From NCBI RefSeq assembly GCF_000003815.2, contig NC_049983.1:29405563-29436182 (forward strand): a stretch of DNA of 30,620 bases. The letters are read 5' to 3'. The position numbers and the translations under genes are program-made. Position 1 is the first letter of the stretch. The number at the start of each line of letters is the position of its first letter. Shown piece after piece: positions 21,434-29,494 of the stretch. This stretch comes from Branchiostoma floridae (Eukaryota; Chordata; Leptocardii; Amphioxiformes; Branchiostomatidae). Under the pieces are notes generated by a model. That model ran no database searches. It saw only the letters and a list, made by a program, of their open reading frames with translations, and was not told the origin of the DNA.

Positions 21434-22672
21434 TTATATACACTGAGTATGGACTCAGTCAGAGTAAGAGTTATGTACACTAAGGACAGTCTCAGTCAGA
21501 GTAAGAGTTATGTACACTAAGGACAGTCTCAGTCAGAGTTATGTACACTAAGGACAGTCTCAGTCAGAGTTATGTACACTAAGGACAGTCTCAGTCAGAG
21601 TAAGAGTTATGTACACTAAGGACAGTCTCGAGTAAGAGTTATGTACACTAAGGACAGTCTCAGTCAGAGTAAGAGTTATGTACACTAAGGACAGTCTCAG
21701 TCAGAGAAAGAGTTATGTACACTATGGACAGTCTCAGTCAGAGTAAGAGTTATGTACACTAAGGACAGTCTCAGTCAGAGTTATGTACACTAAGGACAGT
21801 CTCAGTCAGAGTAAGAGTTATGTACACTAAGGACAGTCTCAGTCAGAGTAAGAGTTATGTACACTAAGGACAGTCTCAGTCAGAGTTATGTACACTAAGG
21901 ACAGTCTCAGTCAGAGTAAGAGTTATGTACACTAAGGACAGTCTCAGTCAGAGTAAGAGTTATGTACACGAAGGACAGTCTCAGTCAGAGTAAGAGTTAT
22001 GTACACTAAGGACAGTCTCAGTCAGAGTAAGAGTTGTGTACACTAAGGACAGTCTCAGTCAGAGTAAGAGTTATGTACACTAAGGACAGTCTCAGTCAGA
22101 GTTATGTACACTAAGGACAGTCTCAGTCAGAGTAAGAGTTATGTGCACTAAGGACAGTCCAGTCCAGTCAGAGTAAGAGTTATGTACACGAAGGACAGTC
22201 AGAGTAAGAGTTATGTACACGAAGGACAGTCAGAGTAAGAGTTATGTACACTAAGGACAGTCTCAGTCAGAGTAAGAGTTATGTACACTAAGGACAGTCA
22301 GAGTAAGAGTTGTGTACACTAAGGACAGTCTCAGTCAGAGTAAGAGTTATGTACACTAAGGACAGTCTCAGTCAGAGTAAGAGTTATGTACACTAAGGAC
22401 AGTCTCAGTCAGAGTAAGAGTTGTGTACACTAAGGACAGTCTCAGTCAGAGTTATGTACACTAAGGACAGTCTCAGTCAGAGTAAGAGTTATGTACACTA
22501 AGGACAGTCTCAGTCACAGTAAGAGTTATGTACACTAAGGACAGTCTCAGTCACAGTAAGAGTTATGTACACTAAGGACAGTCTCAGTCAGAGTTATGTA
22601 CACTAAGGACAGTCTCAGTCAGAGTTATGTACACTAAGGACAGTCTCAGTCAGAGTAAGAGTTATGTACACT
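21434..22672 (+). repeat. 37/31-bp minisatellite, about 34 units
   Basis: The long unit is GTACACTAAGGACAGTCTCA plus GTCAGAGTAAGAGTTAT (37 bp); a 31-bp form lacks AGTAAG. A few 28-bp forms lack TCTCAGTCA. Sites of change are scattered (ACGAAGG, TTGTGTAC, CACAGTAAG). Confidence 0.95.
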
Positions 22673-22783
22673 GCTTCCTCCAGCCCGCTGATATCCGCGG
22701 CATTTCTGCTCGCACCTCCGTTACGGTGTCCAAAGTAAACCCAACATGAAGCCTTCTCAAACCGCTGATTAAGGATTTAGCCG

Positions 22784-22866
22784 GGAGTCCAGCCTGGCTG
22801 GCTATGGTCTGCTCCCGACAGTGGCTACCTGTTTGGAGCGGGCCGAAGCAAACAAGGCTGGACTCC
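22784..22866. repeat. Foldback segment of 83 bp
   Basis: GGAGTCCAGCC at the left pairs with GGCTGGACTCC at the right, with a further inner GCTCC...GGAGC pair. Confidence 0.6.
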
Positions 22867-22869
22867 AGG

Positions 22870-24060
22870 CTACCACTGATGGAGCCTGACGGGCGCTCCT
22901 GGTGACTGAAAACTGCTATTGCCCTTTGATTTGTCCGCTCGTTTCATTTCAGCCACTAAGGAAAAAAAAAAATTATTGGCCAAACAGAATTTCTGTCACT
23001 CTTTGACTTTGCCTACCCAGGTATCGTCCTTATAGTAGCTAAGCTTGAGGGTTCGATGCGGCTGAGACCCTTTTGTCTATGTTGTCTGACAATGCGGTCA
23101 CACGCTGAACCTAGCCTTATGAATGCAACTACTTCGACTCCGTCGGACTGCCCCATGGCCGTTGCAATGTTGACTTTGATATTTTCCGAGATGATGTCAG
23201 GATTGTTTAGTAACATCTCACGCCACCTGCAGCGCTCTGTCAGGATTGTTTAGTAACATCTCACGCCACCTGCAGCGCTCTGCGGGGACTGGAGACCTGG
23301 GAACCAAACGTGCCGAGCACAAGGAGTAACTACGATATTGTATTGTGCTGTTGCAGTTTGATAACCGAGAAATGTATCTTTTACTGACGATATGTACTGA
23401 CCACGCACTGCGTTCCTTTGATAATGATTTTGAGGATACTCCTGGTCTGGCATGCCAGAGGTTCGTGAGTATTTTTTCCGTTAGATTTGAAAATTCCCAT
23501 AATGAAAAAAAGGGTAAATACATAAAAGATTGCATTGGTTGTAAAAAGTTCTCGCATGATTCGTTAGAGGTTCTTCTCAAATCAACGTGCTGCATGGAAT
23601 CTGTAACTTGTGTATTCTTTAACAGATTTGCAACTTGATCTGCGCTGACTTGCCTGGGAGTTATGTCTGTTGTCTGGGCATCAATCTGGTGATATTTGCA
23701 GTTTTATTCGCATCCTTACGGAACATCTTTAGTGATATTTGCAGTTTTATTCGCATCCTTACGAAACATCTTTAGTGAGATCCATCATAACACCCGACGG
23801 GTGGTGTAAGTGGATAGATACTGCATTTCGATTTTTTCTATGAAGGTTCAATAATGATAGACATCAGAATTGCTGAAGAATAGGTTTTATACACTGAGTT
23901 GATGGAGACAAATCTTAGATAGTAGTACAAGGCAACCGGTAACAAAAGTAAGACAAAGTCGAGACAGAATTGATTTCAATGAGTCAATTAGCTCCTGTTG
24001 TTGGGGTGCGGGAGCTAATGTTACATTTTGATTCGTGCGCTCTGAAATTTAGCTTCGAAG
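22870..24060. other. Gene-poor stretch with two short direct duplications
   Basis: No coding domain is recognised. A 43-bp tandem pair starting TCAGGATTGTTTAGTAACAT lies at 23197-23282. A second, unrelated 43-bp tandem pair starting GTGATATTTGCAGTTTTATT lies at 23689-23774. The segment 23060-23340 has a diverged copy at 24390-24600. Confidence 0.6.
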
Positions 24061-24138
24061 GGAAATCAAAAAGTTTCAATGTTGTTGAGAGAATCTGATT
24101 TTCCTACCCCAGCACCACCCCTACAGCAAACGTCTCCG

Positions 24139-24345
24139 TGGCTTGGGTGCGCCTGGGGTGACTTTGCCTGCGTTTCCTTACAAGGTGATATCCCTGGTCT
24201 GGTGCGCCTGGGGTGACTTTGGTGGCTTGGGTGCGCCTGGGGTGACTTTGGTGGCTTGGGTGCGCCTGGGGTGACTTTGGTGGCTTGGGTGCGCCTGGGG
24301 TGACTTTGGTGGCTTGGGTGCGCCTGGGGTGACTTTGTCTGCGTT
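24139..24345 (+). repeat. 29-bp minisatellite, about six copies, inside a direct duplication
   Basis: The unit is GTGCGCCTGGGGTGACTTTG plus GTGGCTTGG. It is flanked on both sides by TGCGTTTCCTTACAAGGTGA-containing copies. Confidence 0.92.
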
Positions 24346-24389
24346 TCCTTACAAGGTGATATCCCAGACCTCATCGTGATGAACGCCAC

Positions 24390-24600
24390 CGGCTCAGTCT
24401 CTTGGTTGTTGCGATGTTGATGTTGTCCGTGATGATCGCATGACGGGATTGTTTAATAACATCTCACGCCATCTGCAGCTGCAACGCTAGCGCTCGATAC
24501 GAACCTGCGCTATGCCATAGGGACTGGAAGCCTTGTCGTATCTAAACAAGACGAGCGCAATGCTTTTTAATTTAGTACAATAACTACAACATTGTCTTAT
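24390..24600 (+). repeat. Diverged direct copy of the 23060-23340 segment
   Basis: Shared blocks in the same order are GTTGC(A/G)ATGTTGA, GATTGTTTA(G/A)TAACATCTC followed by ACGCCA(C/T)CTGCAGC, GGGACTGGA, and TAACTAC(G/A)A(T/C)ATTGT. Confidence 0.6.
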
Positions 24601-24799
24601 GTAGTCTCCATTCAAATCAAGCAAGCTGAAAGGTTTCTTTTACTGCTATTGATTAGAAACTGTCCTGCTCTAATGTTGTATGCGAGACCGACTTCAAATA
24701 CTTCAAAAACGATTTTAGATGATGTCATGATTGACATGGTATCCATGCATGACCTGACACATTCGGCCTGTTCTGTGTGCGCATAAACGAATTAACGAA

Positions 24800-25130
24800 A
24801 AAAACGTTACTGTACGTTCGTGTGCCCAATGGCCGAGTACAGGTCGTCTACCGTGTCACCAAAAACATAGAAACATTGAGATGAAACTATGCACGAGTTA
24901 AACTTACAAAGTTACCAGCCCGACTGGGACAGAGGGTGGTGCGGAATGCACCGTGCTGTATTTTTATGTTGCAGCCACAACATAATAAAAGGGAAATGCC
25001 CCAGAAGTTCAGAAAATCTGATGTCTACAAACAAAGATCGTAACAGTAGCAGTTCCAACGTCAGAATCCCTGATTACAACACTTTTTGATAGAGGAATGT
25101 TCTGTCGGGGACCTGGTCGTTTGACCAGTC
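24800..25130. other. Stretch with no recognisable gene
   Basis: Only short open frames without recognisable domains are present. Confidence 0.5.
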
Positions 25131-25133
25131 TTA

Positions 25134-25853
25134 GGCCCCGTTCATACTAGGATTCGCGTATCGGGATATATCCGGATACGGTGTAAATCAGGATATATCC
25201 ATTTGCGTTCATACTAGGGTCAACGAATCCGGATATGATTATTCGTGTCCAAAATAAGATCCGGATATATCCTAATTACACCATCTGATGCTGCTTGGCG
25301 AAGTCAAACTTAACTCTTAAGTAGCGTTTGCTTTGGTGTAGCATGGTAAACGAGCTGCGTCACGCAGGTAGATGATGCCAACGCCCGAAATGAACAGTAG
25401 AAAAGTAAAGAAATGCAACCAAAATGAAGGAGTGTTTGCACGGCTACAAGTACACGTCTTCACACCTTACTAGAAAACTTGAAAATGATCTTTATTCTTA
25501 ACTGACCGTTCTAGAATGTTCTTTAGAACAGGAGTTCGTACCTGCCAGGTGCGAACACCTACTACGCAGCCCGTTGCCTCATCCTTACCATGCTACACCA
25601 AGCAAACGCTACTTAAGAGTTAAGTTTGACGTCAGATCCGACAGTGAATCCGGATACGTGAATCCTATTGCGTTCATACCAGGGTTCACCCCGCAGCGAA
25701 TCCGGATAAATCCACCTCTAGATGTGGATTCGGCGTATCCGGATATATCCCATAAAGATCCGGATTCGGACCGTTCATACCAGGGTTCGCGAATCCGGAT
25801 TCACCACGAATCAGGATATATCCGGATACGCGAATCCTAGTATGAACGGGGTG
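25134..25853. mobile_element. 720-bp non-autonomous DNA transposon, Harbinger-like, with TTA duplication
   Basis: The left end GGCCCCGTTCATACTAGGAT then TCGCGTATC mirrors the right end ATACGCGAATCCTAGTATGA then ACGGGGTG. TTA flanks it at 25131-25133 and 25854-25856. A second, inner inverted repeat joins 25290-25350 to 25587-25637 (TTAACTCTTAAGTAGCGTTT and its complement), and ATCCGGATA motifs recur throughout. The 3-bp TTA duplication and G/C-rich ends fit the PIF/Harbinger-ISL2EU group. It has no ORF for a transposase and lies about 220 bases upstream of the TRH signal-peptide exon, probably in intron 1. Confidence 0.75.
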
Positions 25854-26063
25854 TTACATGTTGTTTGGGCCATCTCTGGATGCCATCAGCGCGCTGATTG
25901 AGTCGTATAGATGTACCGAGTGGAATGTCATGCGTGGGCCGTTCGATGCAGGCGTTTCTCTTCGCATTACACGGGCTTCCGTACAATAATTCGAAGGAGC
26001 TTTGCATGCGCCAATTCGACAACTTTATTGCTTATTTACTACATGATATTCTGTGTTCCCTGC

Positions 26064-26071
26064 AGCCCCTG
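26064..26071 (+). other. Splice acceptor before the TRH signal-peptide exon
   Basis: TTCTGTGTTCCCTGCAG ends at 26065, and the ATG at 26072 follows after CCCCTG. This implies a 5' non-coding exon upstream, as is common in neuropeptide genes. Confidence 0.6.
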
Positions 26072-26441
26072 ATGGCGGCCCACCTGTGCATCCTGCTCCT
26101 CCTGACAGCCATCCGCCTGGCCCACGGAGCCGAACCTGCCCACGGAGCCGAACCTGCCCACGGAGCCGAACCTGCCCACGGAGCCGAACCTGCCCACGGA
26201 GCCGAACCCGGCCCGCTGGCCCACGGAGCCGAACCTGCCCACGGAGCCGAACCCGGCCCGCTGGCCCACGGAGCCGAACCTGCCCACGGAGCCGAACCCG
26301 GCCCACTGGCTCCATGGCCAGACACAGAAGCCCCGCGGGAACGAGACTCGGGCACGACACGGGAACCCTGGGAACGTGCTTTGTTGGAAGACATGGCCCG
26401 CGTACTGGGGGCTCTGGCTTTGTATGACGCAGACATGGAAG
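26072..26441 (+). CDS. TRH: TRH precursor coding exon A: signal peptide, AHGAEP repeats and pro-region
   Basis: The open reading frame extends upstream of 26072, but this ATG is chosen because it directly precedes a classic signal peptide: MAAHLC, then a Leu/Ile-rich core of about nine residues, then an Ala-His-Gly-Ala cleavage region near residue 20. An acceptor-like CCCTGCAG ending at 26065 lies six bases before the ATG, so the in-frame sequence further upstream is probably intronic. The signal peptide runs into nine AHGAEP hexapeptides grouped 5+2+2 and separated by GPL. A Pro/Arg-rich linker and a predicted amphipathic stretch (ALLEDMARVLGALALYDADM) follow. The exon ends GAAG|GTACG with the donor GT at 26442-26443, leaving one base of a split codon (phase 1). 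This exon has no TRH-like unit. Confidence 0.85.
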
Positions 26442-27824
26442 GTACGAATCGAGGGTTATACATGCTTTTCCAAAGTCTTCCTAATCGCAACCGCTGCGAA
26501 GCTCTTTCACTAATTCCTGCCACCCCCCCCCCCCCCCCACACACACACACACAGACACGTCCCGTGTACACTGTATCACAACCAGTAATCGTTTAGATTT
26601 CTAGGGAGGACCAATCAGACTGCCACGGTTTTCATCACTGTTGATGCCCCTTTGGGCCAGAGCAGCGACGTTTTGTTTGTGCAGCCTTTTAGTACCTTGG
26701 TAATATGTGTATATGACAGCTCTGTAGGAATCACATGACTAAAACTGCCTTCCTTCCCTTCTGCTCCAGTCATGAACCAGGAAGAGACGTCACCGCCCTT
26801 CACACACGGGGGTGCGGAGTTGGGACAACTTCTGACGGACAGTTTCTTACTCCAGAGTACAGACAAACGCCAGAGTCCGGGGAAACGGCAGAGTCCGGGG
26901 AAACGGCAGAGTCCGGGGAAACGGCAGAGTCCGGGGAAGCGGCAGAGTCCGGGGAAACGGCAGAGTCCAGGCAAAAGAGGTGATGACGAAATAACCCTGC
27001 CTATGGGGCTTCGCTAAAACCCGTTTTTCTCTTCAGCTCTCAGTGAGTCCAGCACTAAAAGGAGCCAGAGTNNNNNNNNNNNNNNNNNNNNNNNNNNNNN
27101 NNNNNNNNNNNNNNNNNNNNNNNNNNNNNNNNNNNNNNNNNNNNNNNNNNNNNNNNNNNNNNNNNNNNNNNNNNNNNNNNNNNNNNNNNNNNNNNNNNNN
27201 NNNNNNNNNNNNNCCAACCTTCTCACCCTTCTAGATCTTGTCGAACAGAAACGACAGAGCCCGGGCAAGCGGCAGCACCCCGGGAAGCGGGCGGACTGGC
27301 TGCGACCCAGCCCCGAGGAACCTTGGCTCCTGTATCCTCCGGAGAAGCCCGACGTGCTGCTGCCCTTTATCAGCTCTTGGTCACCAGAATCTGGAATAGA
27401 GGACGGTGGCATGGCGTCGGACGGGGCCCGAGACGACAAGAGGCAGAGTCCGGGGAAACGACAGAGTCCGGGGAAACGTCAGAGTCCGGGGAAACGGCAA
27501 AGTCCGGGAAAAAGAGATGATGCCGAAACAGGTCTGCCTCAGGGGCTTCCCTTCGACCCGCTGTTCTACTCGGCTTTCGGTGAGTCCAGCACAGACAAGC
27601 GACAGAGTCCGGGGAAACGGCAGAGTCCGGGGAAACGACAAAGTCCGGGGAAACGTCAGAGTCCGGGGAAACGGCAGAGTCCGGGGAAACGGCAAAGTCC
27701 CGGGAAGAGGGGCGGGGAGCTGAGCGCAGCGGCGGCGGGGCAGGGAGCGTACGCGCCCGCCGGCAGTCGGAAGGACTGGACGGAGAAACCTGCGATCTAT
27801 ACGACCTTCCCGGCTGGGTTCTGA
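26072..27824 (+). CDS. TRH: TRH-family neuropeptide precursor (multi-exon, contains an assembly gap)
   Basis: This encodes a secreted prohormone. It starts with a signal peptide (ATG at 26072) and carries dibasic-bounded repeats QSPGKR plus one QHPGKR. In the TRH family, Lys-Arg sites are cut by prohormone convertases, N-terminal Gln is cyclised and Gly donates the C-terminal amide, so the products should be pGlu-Ser-Pro-NH2 (17 visible units: 6, 1, 4 and 6) and pGlu-His-Pro-NH2, authentic TRH (1 unit, 27273-27290). Proposed coding segments are 26072-26441, 26770-26979, 27037-27071 running into the gap, and 27235-27824, with stop TGA at 27822-27824. All visible junctions are phase 1, and the frame is maintained across each junction that can be tested. 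The 57-nt segment 26980-27036 contains an in-frame TAA and must be spliced out to reach the later repeats. The alternative of a low-complexity basic nuclear protein is disfavoured by the signal peptide and the exact QHPGKR. The family call is strong; the exon structure near the gap is inferred. Confidence 0.9.
26123..26308 (+). repeat. 18-bp coding minisatellite (AHGAEP) in TRH exon A
   Basis: GCCCACGGAGCCGAACCT is repeated nine times, with GGCCCGCTG insertions that encode GPL. Nucleotide identity between copies is nearly complete, which points to recent expansion or homogenisation. Confidence 0.92.
26523..26553 (+). repeat. Poly-C and (CA)n tract in a TRH intron
   Basis: About 15 C followed by (AC)7-8, within the intron between 26442 and 26769. 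Confidence 0.9.
26770..26979 (+). CDS. TRH: TRH precursor coding exon B: six QSPGKR units
   Basis: A strong pyrimidine tract followed by CTGCTCCAG (AG at 26768-26769) marks the acceptor. The first two bases complete a Val codon with the final G of exon A, so phase 1 is preserved. The exon reads about 30 residues of acidic and Ser-rich spacer ending STDKR, then six consecutive QSPGKR units. Donor GAG|GTGATG at 26980-26981 leaves phase 1 again. If that donor is not used, the frame continues for eleven more codons (GDDEITLPMGLR overall) to TAA at 27015-27017, giving a truncated precursor of about 205 residues with no visible canonical TRH unit. Confidence 0.85.
26980..27036 (+). other. Candidate 57-nt mini-intron with in-frame stop, duplicated from coding sequence
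   Basis: The segment begins GTGATG and ends with pyrimidine-rich TTTTTCTCTTCAG. Both edges are phase 1, so removal joins G to CT as an Ala codon and keeps the frame. It contains TAA at 27015-27017. Over about 77 bases (roughly 26977-27053) it aligns without gaps to the coding spacer at about 27511-27587, where the equivalent positions read AGATGATG instead of a donor, TTC instead of TAA, and no TTCAG acceptor. It is therefore either a coding spacer that became an intron or a premature stop. RNA evidence would decide. Confidence 0.6.
27037..27071 (+). CDS. TRH: TRH precursor coding segment C, running into the assembly gap
   Basis: After the candidate mini-intron the frame reads ALSESSTKRSQS and then the N gap begins. 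SESST-KR matches the SESSTDKR spacer before the last QSP block. The unit at the gap edge has Ser between the Lys-Arg site and Gln (KR-S-Q-S), so if it continues PGKR the released peptide would start with Ser and could not form pyroglutamate. The number of units hidden in the gap is unknown. Confidence 0.55.
27072..27213. other. Assembly gap of 142 N inside the TRH gene
   Basis: A run of N lies between two repeat-rich coding segments. The gap length may be nominal. It probably hides more repeat units, a donor and part of an intron, because the sequence just after it looks like the 3' end of an intron (pyrimidines then CTTCTAG). Confidence 0.99.
27235..27824 (+). CDS. TRH: TRH precursor coding exon D: canonical QHPGKR unit plus eleven QSPGKR units and C-terminus
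   Basis: An acceptor-like CACCCTTCTAG ends at 27234 and gives phase 1. The exon reads VEQKR, QSPGKR, QHPGKR, then a roughly 50-residue acidic/aromatic spacer. Next come four QSPGKR, a spacer DDAETGLPQG...SESSTDKR (with GESSTDKR as its end), six QSPGKR, and a C-terminal tail rich in Ala and Gly ending TTFPAGF before TGA. QHPGKR at 27273-27290 is the only visible authentic TRH unit. The whole segment is open in frame +3 from the gap edge, so an uninterrupted exon through the gap cannot be excluded. Synonymous differences between units (CGG, CGA, CGT, AAG, AGA) show divergence at silent sites with the tripeptide conserved. Confidence 0.88.
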
Positions 27825-28019
27825 GACCAGCCAGGGGCGCATTTCTCAAGCAGTCGTGGGGACACTGGCAGAACCCCAGAAAACAGGCTCGTTCTGTGTA
27901 ATCCCGAGATGTAAAGTATAGAGAACTGATGTACCCGGAAACGTGACTAGTGGCTTAGTGATTACAGACCGCAGAACTACGCGCACGTTCTGCACAGTGT
28001 ACAGCATTCAGGAGGTGCG

Positions 28020-28025
28020 AATAAA
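28020..28025 (+). terminator. AATAAA polyadenylation signal of the TRH gene
   Basis: This is the first AATAAA after the TGA at 27822-27824, giving a 3' UTR of about 200 bases, followed by a GT-rich stretch (GGCGGTGGTTTCG) of the kind found downstream of cleavage sites. No competing coding signal lies between. Confidence 0.6.
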
Positions 28026-28112
28026 GGCGGTGGTTTCGCCACCAAATGACCACATTTGGAACCGAGTCAAGTAGTTTTCTTTGTAGAATACCGTACGAAG
28101 TTCATTAAAAAA

Positions 28113-28323
28113 TATTCTCTATCATAAATAAAGCAGAGGTTAGACTCTGGCTGTTTTTTCAGTCATTTTTATCGGGCTTTCTATATTTTGTACTCTCTTG
28201 ATGTCAGACAGGGAGGCATCAACTTCATCAAAAAAGACTACGAATTGAAAGCCCGACAAAAACGACTAAAGAAGACGTGAAAAAAAACAAAACAGCAAGA
28301 GCCTAACCTCTGCTTGGAGAGTA
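28113..28323. mobile_element. About 211-bp MITE of the 6494-6618 family, TA-flanked
   Basis: GCAGAGGTTAGACTCTGGCT and TTTTTATCGGGCTTTC on the left mirror GAAAGCCCGACAAAAACGAC and AGCCTAACCTCTGC on the right. The right end is CTTGGAGAGTA as in the 6494-6618 element. The left outermost bases are diverged (TATTCTCTATCATAAATAAAG). It lies about 90 bases beyond the TRH polyadenylation signal. Confidence 0.7.
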
Positions 28324-28329
28324 ATTTAC

Positions 28330-29050
28330 AAACAGGGAATGGTAAATCACTTTCCATACAGGGCACGTGATGTTACAGGTGAATGGGTCGGGCAGGTGTC
28401 GTCGGCTTCTTTCGGAAGAAATCCTAACTCTGTGGTTAACTGGAGGATTGCATGTCTGCATCTTTTAACCAAAGCAAAGAATGAATCAATAAATGAATAT
28501 GCGGGGTTCCCCTCTATTGAAACTCCGTTCTAGTAAGTTTATGTACGACCCGGATTGATAGTGACGAGACCAGACCAAGGCATATAAACAACAGGTTGAC
28601 TCGCGATCGGTGATTGTCTCTCAGGTAACAGATATATAATGAAGAATAAACCATTACAACGAGGCATACTTGTTGCAATAGTCACGGTAGTGTATCAACA
28701 ATGCCTGTTGATTGCCACAGTAGTTTATTGACCTTCAACAATGCCTGTTGAATCTAGCCTTTTTACAAATGTACGACCTACATGCCTGGTAGAGGCTATA
28801 CAAAAATATCCCTCAAAGAAAAACACACACGTGACAATGACTGGCAGCCCGCCCTTATACCCACCTCATACAGAAACATCATATTCCAACCCAAAACTGA
28901 TATATATTGACCAGGGTGCCACCTTCGTACATTAGTAACTTTTCACCTCTTACATGTTCGCACAGAAGGCATTGCCGCTATGGCCCCCATTCCACTAGAG
29001 CGAACAGCTGGGACGTAGCGGAGTGGGGTTACAACGTGCGAACAACTCGT
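28330..29050. other. Stretch with no recognisable gene
   Basis: A short direct repeat CAACAATGCCTGTTGA (about 28697 and 28737) is the only structure noted. Confidence 0.5.
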
Positions 29051-29063
29051 ATATATTTGGGCC

Positions 29064-29494
29064 TAGTGGTGCGTACCTAAAGCCCGGACTTGGAATTGGA
29101 CCTAAAAATGTTTAGGTCCAAGTCCACAAAAAAACCTAAATGTCCGGACTCAAGTCCGGACTTGCAAAAATCTATCTGTCCCTTATATTCCCTTCCATAG
29201 GTTCCATATTAACCTTCCATAGACAGTGAAATTTGCACTGGAAAAAGCCAAAAACATTTTGTGTTTACACTGGCTTTATATAATTTGCATGTATTTTTCA
29301 CATTGCATTTCAGTTCATGCTAACATGCAATTTCATATGCATCATCCCCCCTCCCCCACAAAAAAGAAAACTTTCTAGCGCACATAATACGCAATGACGG
29401 GTTCAGGTCCGGACTTAAAGTCCGGACCTGAACCTGAACTGCTGGACTTGAATCCGGACCTGAACCTGAATATGAGTTTAGGTACGCACCACTA
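29064..29494. mobile_element. About 430-bp foldback DNA element
   Basis: TAGTGGTGCGTACCTAAA at the left mirrors TTTAGGTACGCACCACTA at the right. Direct copies of TTGGGCCTA flank it (29057-29065 and 29498-29506), overlapping the left terminus, so the target duplication is either about 8 bp (hAT-like) or TA. The inner arms are built of repeated TCCGGAC and CTGAACC motifs. No ORF. Confidence 0.65.

Noticed and set aside
21434-22672. CRISPR-like regularly spaced repeats
   Set aside because: There are no unique spacers, units are contiguous and of two lengths, and the genome is an animal's.
25898-26071. N-terminal extension of the TRH exon A frame to an upstream ATG
   Set aside because: A splice acceptor precedes 26066, and the extension would bury the signal peptide internally.
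26615-26974. Minus-strand ORF with PGLCRF repeats that mimics an RF-amide-like precursor
   Set aside because: It is the reverse complement of the QSPGKR block and has no signal peptide or dibasic sites.
27580-27590. GGTGAGT at the end of the second spacer as a splice donor
   Set aside because: The frame stays open through it and QSPGKR units follow directly, so splicing is not needed; RNA evidence could still reveal it.
27370-27849. Two minus-strand ORFs of about 155 codons across the TRH exon
   Set aside because: They are antisense shadows of the QSPGKR repeats; the + strand has the signal peptide, splice sites and canonical TRH unit.
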